The notes beneath the pieces were generated by a model. The model saw only the letters and a list, made by a program, of their open reading frames with translations. It had not been told where the DNA came from and searched no databases. A DNA stretch of 64,000 nucleotides from contig CATXWM010000006.1 in assembly GCA_958403205.1 (NCBI GenBank), forward strand, positions 1-64,000, in the 5' to 3' direction. The DNA is from an uncultured Collinsella sp. GTDB taxonomy: Bacteria > Actinomycetota > Coriobacteriia > Coriobacteriales > Coriobacteriaceae. Shown in pieces: positions 17,146-25,967 of this stretch (position 1 is the stretch's first letter; every line of letters begins with the position of its first letter). Made by a program: the position numbers and the translations under genes.

Positions 17146-18251
17146 TTCGCCGTCAACTGATCAATTTCCAAAACCGCAGCGTCGATGTCCGCGTCGGATT
17201 GGGCGCGTTCGATGAGCTGTCGCGCATGTTTGCCTCGGCTGTGGGCAAGCCTAAGCGCGCGATGGTCGTTTGGAACGACGCCACATCCGAGCGTTTTGGT
17301 GAGGTCGTCGAGCATGCGCTGGTCGACGCCGGTTTTGCCGTGTCGCTGCTAGTCCTCGAGGTTTCGCCTGCTGGTGCCACGCTGGCCGATGCCGATGCGA
17401 TCTTTGGCGCCCTGTCTGCCAACGGCGTTACCTGCGACGATCTGGTTGTCGCCGTTGGCGATGCCGCAACCTGCTCGGTTGTTAGCTGGTGCGCCAACCA
17501 GTGGTGTGGCCGAACCGAGTGCGCGCTGCTGCCGACGACCTTCGACGCCATGCTCACGGTCGCGACGACCATGAAGCCGCTCGTCGCCTCGTCGGCCAAT
17601 GCGCTTCCCGCCATCGCGTTCCGTCCCGAACCGGGCTTGGTCGTGTGCGACCTCGACCTTGTTCGCGAGGCGGACCCCGAGGACCTCAAGCTCGGCTTTG
17701 TGGTACTTGTTGGCACCATGCTTTCGAGCAGTAAGTCCCGCTGGAATCAGTTTACTGAGACCGTCCCCGAGATTCTCGCGGGCGAGGAGGTCGCGCTCGT
17801 CAATGCCGTTCAATGGTCTCAGACTGCCCGCAAGGACGTACTGATGGCCACGAACCCGAGCGCCCGCCATGCGCTCGATTTTGGTAAGACGGGGGAGCGT
17901 ACCTTGCGCGCTTGCTCGGGCGACGCCGCTTCGCAGGTCCCTGCCTACCAGCTGTTGTCCGAGGGCATGCGCTTTGAGGCGCGCCTAGCACATGATGCCT
18001 GCGACTTCGATATCGATTACGTCTTTGAGGTCGATGACTGCCTGGAGGACTTTGGTATCGAGGAACTTGCCTTCGATCTGGAGCCTGCCGCATATATCGA
18101 GGAGTTCCGCAAGCAGCAGTTCGCTCGCTCGAACCGCAGCATATTGCCGCTGCCCGCGGCACTTGGCGCCATTCGTCTAACGAGCGTTGAGGACGAGGTT
18201 CTTGAGCGCCATGTTCACGCCTACTTGGCTTCTCGCAAAGAACTTCTCTAA
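17142..18251 (+). CDS. aroB: 3-dehydroquinate synthase-like protein, active-site residues lost
   Basis: 369 residues with the length and two-domain layout of AroB (DAHP to 3-dehydroquinate), overlapping aroK. The family motifs are altered where catalysis takes place. The NAD-binding GGGVxGD is AVGDAAT (about residues 104-110). The metal-ligand glutamate of GLAEVIK is absent in GFVVLVG (185-191). The two histidines of GHTFGH are gone in FGKTGER (247-253). PTTFDAML still marks the fold. It is best read as an AroB homologue that is catalytically inactive or has a new role. It starts at ATG 17142. Confidence 0.7.
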   Translation: MIRRQLINFQNRSVDVRVGLGAFDELSRMFASAVGKPKRAMVVWNDATSERFGEVVEHALVDAGFAVSLLVLEVSPAGATLADADAIFGALSANGVTCDDLVVAVGDAATCSVVSWCANQWCGRTECALLPTTFDAMLTVATTMKPLVASSANALPAIAFRPEPGLVVCDLDLVREADPEDLKLGFVVLVGTMLSSSKSRWNQFTETVPEILAGEEVALVNAVQWSQTARKDVLMATNPSARHALDFGKTGERTLRACSGDAASQVPAYQLLSEGMRFEARLAHDACDFDIDYVFEVDDCLEDFGIEELAFDLEPAAYIEEFRKQQFARSNRSILPLPAALGAIRLTSVEDEVLERHVHAYLASRKELL

Positions 18252-18288
18252 GATTTATTGACATCCATCGTCTTTCGTATCATGTTGA

Positions 18289-18351
18289 GGGGCGGGTTTT
18301 CAATCGGTTGCGGATCGCATGCGATTCCGTCGTTCGGTTGAGACCCGTCCC
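18289..18351 (+). other. Large imperfect hairpin between aroB-like and the M24 peptidase gene
   Basis: GGGGCGGGT (18289-18297) pairs with ACCCGTCCC (18343-18351), extended by CAATCG with CGGTTG. The loop contains the perfect 12-bp palindrome ATCGCATGCGAT (18314-18325). TTGACA stands upstream at 18258. No long T run follows, so it may be leader structure of the peptidase mRNA rather than a terminator. Confidence 0.45.
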
Positions 18352-18383
18352 GTCTTTATAGAGACAATAAGAAAGGAATCTGC

Positions 18384-19514
18384 ATGTCTGAGTTTGCTGC
18401 CGGTCCTGCCGGTCGTATCGAACGTGTCCGTGCCCTGATGGTCGAGCGCGGCTACGACGCTATCGTGGTACGCGACGAGGCCAATCTTCGTTGGCTTACG
18501 GGCGTGAAGGGCGTCTTCGACTACACCTTCGAGTTCCCGCACGCGGCGTTTATTACGGCTGACCAGTGCCTGTTCCATACCGACTCGCGCTACCTCAACA
18601 GCTTTGAGGAGAACACGCCCGCCGGCAGCCCCTGGGTCTACGACATGGACGAGGGCACCATCCCCGGTTGGGTCGCCGGCAAGATTGCAGCCAACAAGTG
18701 CCGCGTCTGCGCTGTCGAGGATGATATGCAGATTAACTTCTACCAGGGTATTCAGCGCGGCCTGGAGGACCGTTCCGTTGCCTGCATGCTGCCGCTGATG
18801 CATGATGACATCCGCAAGATGCGCGCCATCAAGGACGCCGAGGAGATCGAGCTCATGCGCCATGCGCAGTCGATCACCGATGCCGCCTTCCAGCACATGC
18901 TCGGCTTTATTAAGCCCGGTATGACCGAGAAGCAGGTACGCAACGAGCTCGAGAACTTTATGTTCGCCAACGGTGCTGACAGCCTTGCCTTCGGCTCCAT
19001 CGTGGCGAGCGGCCCCAACACCGCCAACCCGCATGCCGTCCCGAGCGACCGCGTGATCGAGAAGGGCGACTTTGTCCTCATGGATTACGGCGCGGGCTAC
19101 TGCGATTATCGTTCCGATATGACGCGCACCGTCGTGATGGGCGAGCCCACGCAGGAGCAGCTCGACCTGTACGCGCTCGTGCGCCGTACGCACGAGGAGT
19201 GCGTCGCCGCCATCCATCCGGGCGTCGAGGGCAACGACATTTTCAAGCTTTCCAAGAAGATCATCGGCGATGCCGGCTATGGCGATTACTATAACCATGG
19301 CTTGGGCCACGGCGTGGGCATCGACATTCACGAGCTGCCCAACTTTAACCGCAGCAAGAACATCATCGAGATCGGCTCGGTTGTCACCATGGAGCCCGGC
19401 GTCTACCTTCCCGGCGTGGGCGGCGTGCGCCTTGAGGACTACGGCGTGGTTACCGAGAACGGATACGAGCCCTTCACCAAGACCCCGCACGACCTGCACG
19501 TCATCGATTGCTAG
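18384..19514 (+). CDS. M24B family Xaa-Pro aminopeptidase
   Basis: 376-residue pita-bread metallopeptidase removing N-terminal residues before proline. The creatinase-like N-terminal domain (to about residue 130) precedes the catalytic domain. The five metal ligands are visible: two aspartates in MDYGAGYCDYRSDMTRTV, histidine in GLGHGVGIDIHE, and glutamates in TMEPGVYLPG and GGVRLEDYG. Length fits the short PepQ/YpdF-like class found beside efp in many Gram-positives. AAAGGAA precedes the ATG. Confidence 0.92.
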   Translation: MSEFAAGPAGRIERVRALMVERGYDAIVVRDEANLRWLTGVKGVFDYTFEFPHAAFITADQCLFHTDSRYLNSFEENTPAGSPWVYDMDEGTIPGWVAGKIAANKCRVCAVEDDMQINFYQGIQRGLEDRSVACMLPLMHDDIRKMRAIKDAEEIELMRHAQSITDAAFQHMLGFIKPGMTEKQVRNELENFMFANGADSLAFGSIVASGPNTANPHAVPSDRVIEKGDFVLMDYGAGYCDYRSDMTRTVVMGEPTQEQLDLYALVRRTHEECVAAIHPGVEGNDIFKLSKKIIGDAGYGDYYNHGLGHGVGIDIHELPNFNRSKNIIEIGSVVTMEPGVYLPGVGGVRLEDYGVVTENGYEPFTKTPHDLHVIDC

Positions 19515-19536
19515 CCCATTTCGATAGATTTTTGGG

Positions 19537-19580
19537 GTGGGGCGTCCGGATCGATTCGGACGCCCCGCGTTCTCTTTTTA
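19537..19580 (+). terminator. Terminator after the M24 peptidase gene
   Basis: GGGGCGTCCG (19539-19548) pairs exactly with CGGACGCCCC (19557-19566). A T-rich tract (TTCTCTTTTT) follows after four bases. Confidence 0.7.
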
Positions 19581-19673
19581 TGCGCTCGCTGCAGCAGCCG
19601 TCTGCAAGTGTATAATTTCGGTCGTATGTAATTTGGACGCTTGTGCGTTCTGCCCATAACAAGAAAGGTCGCT

Positions 19674-20237
19674 ATGCCTACCATTTCTACCGCCGACTTC
19701 AAGAACGGCCTCGGTCTCCGCATTAAGGACAAGGTCTACACCATCGTCGAGTTCCAGCATGTCAAGCCGGGCAAGGGCGGCGCGTTTGTGCGCTACAAGA
19801 CCCGCGACATCAAGAGCGGCCGCGTCGTCGAGAACACCTGCAACGCCGGCACCAAGTTCGAGAGCGTCATGCTCACCACCCGTGAGTTCCAGTACCTCTA
19901 CAACGATGGCACCGACTACATCTTCATGGACAACGAGTCCTATGAGCAGGTTCCCGTTCCCGAGGACATGGTGGGCGAGAACTCCAAGTGGCTGCGCGAG
20001 AACGATATCTGCCAGCTGCTCTTCGCCGACGATGAGCTCATGGGCGTGACTCCGCCGATGTTCATCGAGACCACCATCGTCCAGACCGACCCGGGCTTTA
20101 AGGGCGACACCGTCCAGGGTTCCACCAAGCCGGCCACGATTGACACCGGCGCTGTCATCCAGGTCCCCATGTACCTCAACGAGGGCGAGGTCATCAAGGT
20201 TGACACCCGCGACGGCAAGTTCGTCTCCCGCGTCTAG
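19674..20237 (+). CDS. efp: Translation elongation factor P
   Basis: 187-residue tRNA-shaped factor that rescues ribosomes stalled at polyproline. The three beta-barrel domains are recognisable. The domain I loop reads VKPGKGGAFVRYK with lysine at the tip, the site that is modified in many bacteria. The C-terminal signature GAVIQVPMYLNEGEVIKVDTR is intact. ATG 19674 has AGAAAGG upstream. TATAAT at 19611-19616 is a likely -10 element, although no good -35 is seen. Confidence 0.96.
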   Translation: MPTISTADFKNGLGLRIKDKVYTIVEFQHVKPGKGGAFVRYKTRDIKSGRVVENTCNAGTKFESVMLTTREFQYLYNDGTDYIFMDNESYEQVPVPEDMVGENSKWLRENDICQLLFADDELMGVTPPMFIETTIVQTDPGFKGDTVQGSTKPATIDTGAVIQVPMYLNEGEVIKVDTRDGKFVSRV

Positions 20238-20261
20238 CAACCAACTCTTCTAGGAGGACTC

Positions 20262-20624
20262 ATGCCCCAGGAAATCAAGATTGACGGCATCGGCATTTCG
20301 CCCGATGTTCTGACCGCCATCGTCTCGCGCGCCGTGTCGGATGTCGAGGGCATCGCCTCCGTTGGCGTCAAGGACCTTGCCACCAACCTTGTCTCCATGA
20401 TGCTTTCGTCCAAGGCCCCGGCTTCCGAGCCGGCGGTCGAGGCCGAGGTCGTCGGCGACAAGCTCGCACTCACCGTGCGTGTCGTGGTGTTCTTTGGCTA
20501 TCCGTTCAAGAAACTCGCCGAGGCCGTTCGCGCCGCCGTGGTCGCCGCCATCGATGCTCAGGTGGGCGTCGAGGTCGAGCGCGTTGACGTTTGCATCGAC
20601 GGTCTCGTTTTCCCCAAGGAGTAA
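20262..20624 (+). CDS. Asp23/Gls24 family envelope stress protein
   Basis: 120-residue member of the Asp23/Gls24 family (formerly DUF322): GISPDVLTAIVSRAVSDVEGI, then a beta-rich centre and a C-terminal VEVERVDVCIDGLVF. Family members are abundant, alkaline-shock- or stress-linked, and some associate with the membrane via AmaP. Position between efp and nusB is conserved in Gram-positives. AGGAGG stands 6 bases before the start codon. Confidence 0.9.
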   Translation: MPQEIKIDGIGISPDVLTAIVSRAVSDVEGIASVGVKDLATNLVSMMLSSKAPASEPAVEAEVVGDKLALTVRVVVFFGYPFKKLAEAVRAAVVAAIDAQVGVEVERVDVCIDGLVFPKE

Positions 20625-20627
20625 CCT

Positions 20628-21212
20628 TTGAGCCTTAAGGTTTATCGCGGGCGTACGCTTGCCCGCAGTCAGGCGCTGCAGCTGCTGTTCCAGGCCGAGG
20701 CTACGGACAGCCCGCTTGAGCGCGTCCTCGAGGGTGATTTCCTGATCTCGAAGGGTCCCCTCGATCCCTATGCGCTGGAGCTGTGCCGCGGTGCCTATGA
20801 GCATATCGATCGCATCGACTGCGCTCTGCGCTCCGTTGCCAAGAACTGGGATCTTATGCGCATGCCCGGCGCCGACCGCAATCTGCTGCGTATCGCCGTT
20901 TACGAGATGCGTTTCCTCACTGACGAGGAGGTCTCGGACGCCATCGTAATCAACGAGGCCGTCGAGCTTGCCAAGGCCTATGGCACCGACCAGTCCGCGT
21001 CGTTCGTCAACGGCGTGCTGGGCAAGATCGCTCGCAGCGAGGAGCTGCCGGGCGAGGACCTGTATCAAGAGCTGCTGGCCGAAGATCGCGCTCGCGAGGA
21101 GGCACAGGCTGCCGAGGCTGCCGCCAAGGTTGCGGTTGCCCAGGCTGAGGCTGGCGTGCTGGCCGAGGATGCGGACGCCGCTGAGGCTGTTGTCGACTCC
21201 GTCGAGGAGTAG
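20628..21212 (+). CDS. nusB: Transcription antitermination factor NusB
   Basis: RNA-binding helical protein that helps rRNA antitermination with NusE. RSQALQLLFQAEATD and the C-terminal AVELAKAYGTDQSASFVNGVLGKI are characteristic. The protein is 194 aa because of a C-terminal alanine/glutamate-rich tail of about 45 residues beyond the usual NusB fold. Translation starts at TTG 20628, 3 bases after the upstream stop, with AAGGA in front. Confidence 0.92.
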   Translation: MSLKVYRGRTLARSQALQLLFQAEATDSPLERVLEGDFLISKGPLDPYALELCRGAYEHIDRIDCALRSVAKNWDLMRMPGADRNLLRIAVYEMRFLTDEEVSDAIVINEAVELAKAYGTDQSASFVNGVLGKIARSEELPGEDLYQELLAEDRAREEAQAAEAAAKVAVAQAEAGVLAEDADAAEAVVDSVEE

Positions 21213-21214
21213 CC

Positions 21215-21454
21215 ATGCCAGAGGGTTCCGTCCGCAACTTCGACGAGATCTCGGACCGTCTGGACCAGATAATCGCTACCGTTCGCTCCAAGGATACGTC
21301 CTTGGAGCGTTCACTCGATCTGTTTGACGAAGCGATTGAGCTGGGCTCCCGCGCGGTCGATATGGTCGACAAGTTTGAGCTGACGCCGCGAGAAGCCGAC
21401 AAGCTCGAGCAGGAATACGATGAGGATGCGGCAAACGAATCCCAGGATAGCTAG
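21215..21454 (+). CDS. xseB: Exodeoxyribonuclease VII small subunit
   Basis: 79-residue subunit of the single-strand exonuclease ExoVII. The family core FDEISDRLDQIIATVRSKD, then SLERSLDLFDEAIELG is clear; the tail is acidic. It lies 2 bases after nusB. The large subunit XseA, often adjacent, is not in the window. Confidence 0.88.
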   Translation: MPEGSVRNFDEISDRLDQIIATVRSKDTSLERSLDLFDEAIELGSRAVDMVDKFELTPREADKLEQEYDEDAANESQDS

Positions 21455-21489
21455 GCCGCATCTCCGGATACGAATGGTTGATGGCATTC

Positions 21490-22293
21490 ATGAAACGCGT
21501 GCGTCTTGATGACGAACTGATTTCACAGGGCATCTGCGCCGATCGCGCGGATGCCCTTCGCACTCTTATGGCCGGCTTGGTCTCGAGTGGCGGCGAGCGC
21601 TTGACTTCGCCGGGCCTTAAGGTGACCCCGGGTCTGCCGTTGCACATGAAGGGGCGCATTCCATATGTTGGCCGCGGCGGTCTTAAGCTCGAAGGCGCGC
21701 TTGATGCGTTTGGTATCAATCCGACGGGCCTTGCCTGTCTGGATGTGGGCTGCTCTACCGGCGGCTTTACCGATTGCCTGCTCAAGCGCGGAGCTGAGAC
21801 CGTTGTCTCGGTGGACGTGGGTCGCGCCCAGTTCGATTGGTCGTTGCGTCAGGACGATCGCGTGACGCTGCATGAGCGCACAAACGTGACGCAGCTGCCT
21901 GAGCTTGGCTATGCCGGCGCCATCGACCTGGCAGTGTGTGATGTCTCGTTTACCAGCATCGCGAATATTATCGATGCGGTGCTGGCGTGCCTGGCGCCTA
22001 CGGGTGCATTCTGCACGCTCGTAAAGCCGCAGTTTGAGGCTCCGGCGGCGTTGGTGGGTGAGGGCGGCATTGTGACCGATCCCGCCTTGCGCCGCGATAC
22101 GCTCGTGGCGGCGGTTGAACTCTTTGCTGCCAAGGGGCTGTTCCCGGTCGATGTGTGCGTGTCACCCATTCATGGTGCCAAGGGCAACGTTGAGTTTTTC
22201 CTGTACGGCACGAGGTTCGCCCCCGGTGAACGCACCGACGACGAGCTGCAATCCCAGGTATCGGTTTTGAGCGAGAAAGCTGCAACGCTATGA
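21490..22293 (+). CDS. tlyA: TlyA family rRNA methyltransferase / hemolysin-like protein
   Basis: S4 RNA-binding domain at the N-terminus (RLDDELISQGICADRADALRTLMAG) followed by an FtsJ-like SAM methyltransferase fold (CLDVGCSTGGFTDCLL as the SAM motif; VSVDVGRAQF; LAVCDVSF). TlyA homologues 2'-O-methylate rRNA; hemolysin naming is historical. In-frame starts at 21478 (TTG) and 21481 (ATG) also exist; ATG 21490 gives the usual MKRVRLD N-terminus. Order xseB-tlyA-nadK-recN is typical of Gram-positives. The end overlaps nadK. Confidence 0.9.
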   Translation: MKRVRLDDELISQGICADRADALRTLMAGLVSSGGERLTSPGLKVTPGLPLHMKGRIPYVGRGGLKLEGALDAFGINPTGLACLDVGCSTGGFTDCLLKRGAETVVSVDVGRAQFDWSLRQDDRVTLHERTNVTQLPELGYAGAIDLAVCDVSFTSIANIIDAVLACLAPTGAFCTLVKPQFEAPAALVGEGGIVTDPALRRDTLVAAVELFAAKGLFPVDVCVSPIHGAKGNVEFFLYGTRFAPGERTDDELQSQVSVLSEKAATL

Positions 22294-23150
22294 AGGTCTT
22301 TCTGGTTCCCAATTACTACAAGCAAGAGGCGGTCGAGAGCGGCCTGATGCTCGAGCTTTGGCTGACGCGCCAGGGCTATGAGGTCGCATGGGCTGCCGAC
22401 CAGCGCTCGAAGATTCAAAGCACGCCTGATATTGACGGCTCCGATCTGGTCATTACGCTCGGCGGCGACGGTACGTTGCTGCGCGCTGCCCGCATCCTCA
22501 ACCATCGCGAGATTCCTATCCTCGGTCTTTCCTATGGTCACCTGGGCTTTTTAACTGCTGCGAGCCCCGAGGAGCGCGACATTCTGCAGGTCGTGAGCGA
22601 CGCCCTTTCCGGCGAGCTGCACGTGAGCCGTCGCGCCACCATCGCCGCGGATATCGTGTCCGTGCGCGAAGACGGTACGAAGGATGTCGTGCGCACCTTC
22701 GCCCTCAACGACATGGCGCTTACCCGCGGTCCGCTGTCCGATATGGTCGAGTTCGACATCACGGTGTCGGGCCACCATATCGATCGACTGCGTGGCGACG
22801 GCGTGGTCGTGTCCACGGCGACTGGTTCTACGGGTTACGCGCTCAGTGCCGGTGGCCCCATCGTGAGCCCCGACTATACGGGCATGGTCTGCGTACCCAT
22901 TGCGCCGCACACCATTCAGGCCCGCGCCTTCTTGACTTCGCCGAGTGATGTCGTCGAAATCTTTATGTCTGATGACCGTCCGAGCGTTCCGGCGATCGCT
23001 ATCGATGGACAGTTTATTACCTGCGATGGCACCGTTGAGAGCGTGGCCGTGCGCCGCGGTCCCGGAGATGTGCTGCTTCTTGATTACGGCCCCGAGAGCT
23101 TCTATAACTCCGTGAGCCGCGTGTTCTACGGAGTGCGCCATGATCGATGA
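22290..23150 (+). CDS. nadK: NAD kinase
   Basis: ATP (or polyphosphate)-NAD kinase producing NADP. The signature LGGDGTLLRAARI is at about residues 53-65; the substrate-binding NDMALTRG and the catalytic region GDGVVVSTATGSTGYALSAGGPIV are intact. 286 aa is normal. It starts at ATG 22290 within the tlyA stop region and overlaps recN by 11 bases. Confidence 0.95.
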   Translation: MKVFLVPNYYKQEAVESGLMLELWLTRQGYEVAWAADQRSKIQSTPDIDGSDLVITLGGDGTLLRAARILNHREIPILGLSYGHLGFLTAASPEERDILQVVSDALSGELHVSRRATIAADIVSVREDGTKDVVRTFALNDMALTRGPLSDMVEFDITVSGHHIDRLRGDGVVVSTATGSTGYALSAGGPIVSPDYTGMVCVPIAPHTIQARAFLTSPSDVVEIFMSDDRPSVPAIAIDGQFITCDGTVESVAVRRGPGDVLLLDYGPESFYNSVSRVFYGVRHDR

Positions 23151-24768
23151 GCTGCAGGTTTCTAACATTGCACTCATTCGCGAGGCGACGCTGGTGCCGA
23201 GTGCCGGCCTGACTGTCCTGACCGGCGAGACCGGCGCCGGCAAGACCGCGCTGCTCTCGGCCCTCAAGCTTATTTTGGGCGAGCGCGCGGATTCGTCGAC
23301 GGTGCGCGAGGGCGAGGCGCTGGCGAGCGTCGAGGCGCGGCTGTTCGACGGTCCACACGACACGGAGGGTTTTACCGTGCAGCGCAGCCTTTCTGCCGAG
23401 GGCCGCAGCCGAGTGAAGATTGACGGCCGCATCGCCAGTGTGCGCGAGCTTTCGGAGCGCGTTGGTGTGATGATGGATCTGTGCGGCCAGCACGAGCACC
23501 AGCGCTTGCTCGATCCGGCGCATCACGTTGCGATGGTCGATGCATGGGCTGGGCGCGCGGCGCTTGAGGCGCTCGAGAAGTATCGCACTTGCTTTAAGGC
23601 TTCGCGTGCCGCCGCCAAGGAGCTTCGCCGTGTGGAGGAAGCCTCGCGTGCGCAGGGGAGTCGCGTCGAGGAAGCGCGTTTTGCCCTCGAGCGCATCGGC
23701 GAGGTCGACCCCAAGCCGGGCGAGTATGAGGAACTCGAGGTACTGCTGCCGCGCTCCGAACATGCCGAGGTACTTGTTGCCACGGCTAACGATGCCCATG
23801 CATCGCTTGCCTCTGAAGGGGGAGCGCTCGATGCCGTGAACAGCGCCGTGGCAGAGCTTTCACGAATGGCTACCGTCGATCGCAAACTGGGCGACATTGC
23901 CGATGCGCTTTCGGATGCCTGTATCTCCCTTGAGGATTGCGCGAACGAGCTTCGTAACTATCGCGATGGCGTTGCCTTCGACCCGCGCGAGCTCGCTCGC
24001 ATGCGTGAGCGGTATTCCGACCTCAAGGGCCTGTTGCGTCAGTGGGGTCCCACCATGGACGATGTTTTTGCCATGCGCGATCGCTCGCAAGAGCTGCTGT
24101 CCCTGGTCGATGATGGCGATGAACAGATCAAAAAGGCGCGTGAGGCACTCGGGAGCGCCGAGCGCGAGTTGTTTGCCGCTGCCAAGGCACTTAAGCGCGC
24201 CCGCAATACGGCGGCCCCGCGCTTCTGCCACGAGGTGTGCCGCCAGATGGCTCGCCTGGAGATGGGCGGCGCCGAGCTCGTCTGGGAGTCGCGCGATCTT
24301 CCCCGTGCTGAGTGGACGCTCGTTGGTCCTTCGAGCTACGAGCTGCTATACCACAGCGGTGCCGGCTTGACGCCACGTCCCCTGCGCCGCATTGCGTCGG
24401 GCGGCGAGCTCAGCCGCGTCATGTTGGCAAGTAAGGTTGTCCTCGGTAACGCGGACGGTGTTGATACGCTGGTGTTTGACGAGGTCGATGCTGGTGTCGG
24501 CGGCTCCACAGCCCGTGCGCTCGCGGGCGTGCTGGCAGATCTTGCCGCCACACATCAGGTCATCGTCGTAACGCACCTGGCGCAGGTCGCCGTCATGGCC
24601 GACAAGCATTATGTCGTCAGCAAGGAACCGGGCGATGTTCCTCAGACGCACCTGGACGAGGTGACCGGTGATGCCCGCACCGCAGAGATCGCCCGTATGC
24701 TGAGCGGCGATCAATCGGAGGCGAGCTTGGCGCATGCCAAGCAGATGCTGGAAGAGGCTCGAGGTTAG
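23140..24768 (+). CDS. recN: DNA repair protein RecN
   Basis: SMC-like ATPase for double-strand-break repair, 542 aa. Walker A is GETGAGKTALLSAL near residue 29. A central coiled coil surrounds a short hinge. The ABC signature RIASGGELSRVMLA and Walker B LVFDEVDAGVGG are in the C-terminal head, followed by VTHLAQVAVMAD. It closes the plus-strand housekeeping block; a bidirectional terminator follows. Confidence 0.95.
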   Translation: MIDELQVSNIALIREATLVPSAGLTVLTGETGAGKTALLSALKLILGERADSSTVREGEALASVEARLFDGPHDTEGFTVQRSLSAEGRSRVKIDGRIASVRELSERVGVMMDLCGQHEHQRLLDPAHHVAMVDAWAGRAALEALEKYRTCFKASRAAAKELRRVEEASRAQGSRVEEARFALERIGEVDPKPGEYEELEVLLPRSEHAEVLVATANDAHASLASEGGALDAVNSAVAELSRMATVDRKLGDIADALSDACISLEDCANELRNYRDGVAFDPRELARMRERYSDLKGLLRQWGPTMDDVFAMRDRSQELLSLVDDGDEQIKKAREALGSAERELFAAAKALKRARNTAAPRFCHEVCRQMARLEMGGAELVWESRDLPRAEWTLVGPSSYELLYHSGAGLTPRPLRRIASGGELSRVMLASKVVLGNADGVDTLVFDEVDAGVGGSTARALAGVLADLAATHQVIVVTHLAQVAVMADKHYVVSKEPGDVPQTHLDEVTGDARTAEIARMLSGDQSEASLAHAKQMLEEARG

Positions 24769-24844
24769 AACGAGCCGGCGGAGTTGGGGGGTAAAATATC
24801 AGTAATCCTTGCTTCGCCACTTGCTCGTCTGGCCCGACCGTCAA

Positions 24845-24994
24845 AAACTATGCCGGTTTACTACGATGAATCGGCATAGCTCGAGCACAGCTAAAATTGC
24901 AAAAAGAAAACCGCAGGTAGAACGCCTGCGGTTTTCTTTTAAAACGCGATATGGTCATACATTGCGATTTCATCGTAGTAAACCGGCATAGTTT
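24845..24994. repeat. 150-bp element with perfect 26-bp terminal inverted repeats
   Basis: 24845-24870 (starting AAACTATGCCGG) is the exact reverse complement of 24969-24994. The interior carries the recN/rpiR terminator hairpin. It lies between convergent genes. No target-site duplication is evident. It may be a MITE-like element or a nested intrinsic terminator; the inner ATGCCG/CGGCAT pairing could compete with the outer stem. Confidence 0.7.
24902..24940. terminator. Bidirectional terminator between recN and rpiR
   Basis: Perfect 16-bp stem (24902-24917 with 24925-24940) with a 7-nt loop. A-runs on the left and T-runs on the right make it functional for both convergent genes. Confidence 0.88.
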
Positions 24995-25028
24995 CGTGCG
25001 ACAAGCAACTAACGGCTCCCTATAAAGC

Positions 25029-25886
25029 CTACTCCACGACCTTATCCGGCTGGATGAGCTCCTCGTAGTAGCTGATATGCTCACGCGCGTCTTCAATCTC
25101 GGGCAACAGGAAGTTGTAGATGACTTCGATGATCATCGTGGCGCTCATCTTGGAGAACGCGAAGTCGCCCGTTGTCAGCAGTGCCTCGTGATTGACAGTA
25201 TTAAAGGTGTAGTCGGCTAGGCGCGCAAGTGGAGACTTGCTATCGCTGCTGATGACGACTACGGTTGCGCCGCAATCGCGAGCCGCTTTTGCCATGCGAT
25301 TCAGTCGACGCGATTTGCCGGAGTTTGAGATAAGCACGATGACGTCACCCGGGCGTAACGTGAGCGCAAAGCCGATTGATGTCTCGCTAATGGTGCTCGC
25401 CATGCAGCGCAGGCCTAGCTGCGAAAATTTAAACGTCGCATCGAGCGCGACCGCGTTCGTATTGCCCACAGCTGCAAACTCAATAACCCCTGCATGCTTA
25501 AGGGCCTGCACAACAGCCGCCAGCGTATCGTGGTCGATCCCGTCGATGGTCGCATTAAGCTCGCTCACCTTGGCAGCCAGGATGTTCTTGAGGCTCTGCT
25601 CCATATTGTCGAGCGAGACCTCGTCGGTCAGGCCCTCGTTGCGCTGGCTTTCCAAATCCCTCGCCAACGAAAACTGAAAGCTGCGGAAGCTGCCAAAGCC
25701 AAGCTTGCGGCAGAAGCGCGAAACGGTCGCCTCGGAGGTGGCGGCGGCGCGTGAGAGCTGAGCCGCCGTGAGGCGTGGAGCCTCGGACTGGTGCTCCAAT
25801 ATATAGTCGACAATGCGCTGCTCGGACTCGCTGTATCCCTGATGGGTACTAATGAGGGAAAGTGCGCTCTTGCTACTATCGGTCAT
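25029..25886 (-). CDS. RpiR family transcriptional regulator (HTH + SIS)
   Basis: 285-residue regulator with an N-terminal RpiR helix-turn-helix (TAAQLSRAAATSEATVSRFCRKLGF) and a C-terminal SIS sugar-phosphate-binding domain (GVIEFAAVGNTNAVALD; LISNSGKSRRLNRMAKAARD). It is divergent from the fructose PTS gene and probably senses a phosphosugar to control it. The start at complement 25886 has AGGAG upstream; an upstream in-frame ATG at 25934 lacks one. TATACT on the minus strand (25935-25940) is a likely -10. Confidence 0.9.
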   Translation of the reverse strand: MTDSSKSALSLISTHQGYSESEQRIVDYILEHQSEAPRLTAAQLSRAAATSEATVSRFCRKLGFGSFRSFQFSLARDLESQRNEGLTDEVSLDNMEQSLKNILAAKVSELNATIDGIDHDTLAAVVQALKHAGVIEFAAVGNTNAVALDATFKFSQLGLRCMASTISETSIGFALTLRPGDVIVLISNSGKSRRLNRMAKAARDCGATVVVISSDSKSPLARLADYTFNTVNHEALLTTGDFAFSKMSATMIIEVIYNFLLPEIEDAREHISYYEELIQPDKVVE

Positions 25887-25967
25887 GGATGGCTCCTGGT
25901 TGGTATGAAAATCTAACTTGATTTGCAATGCCATAGTATACGGGCATTTTCAATTACAAGATACACC

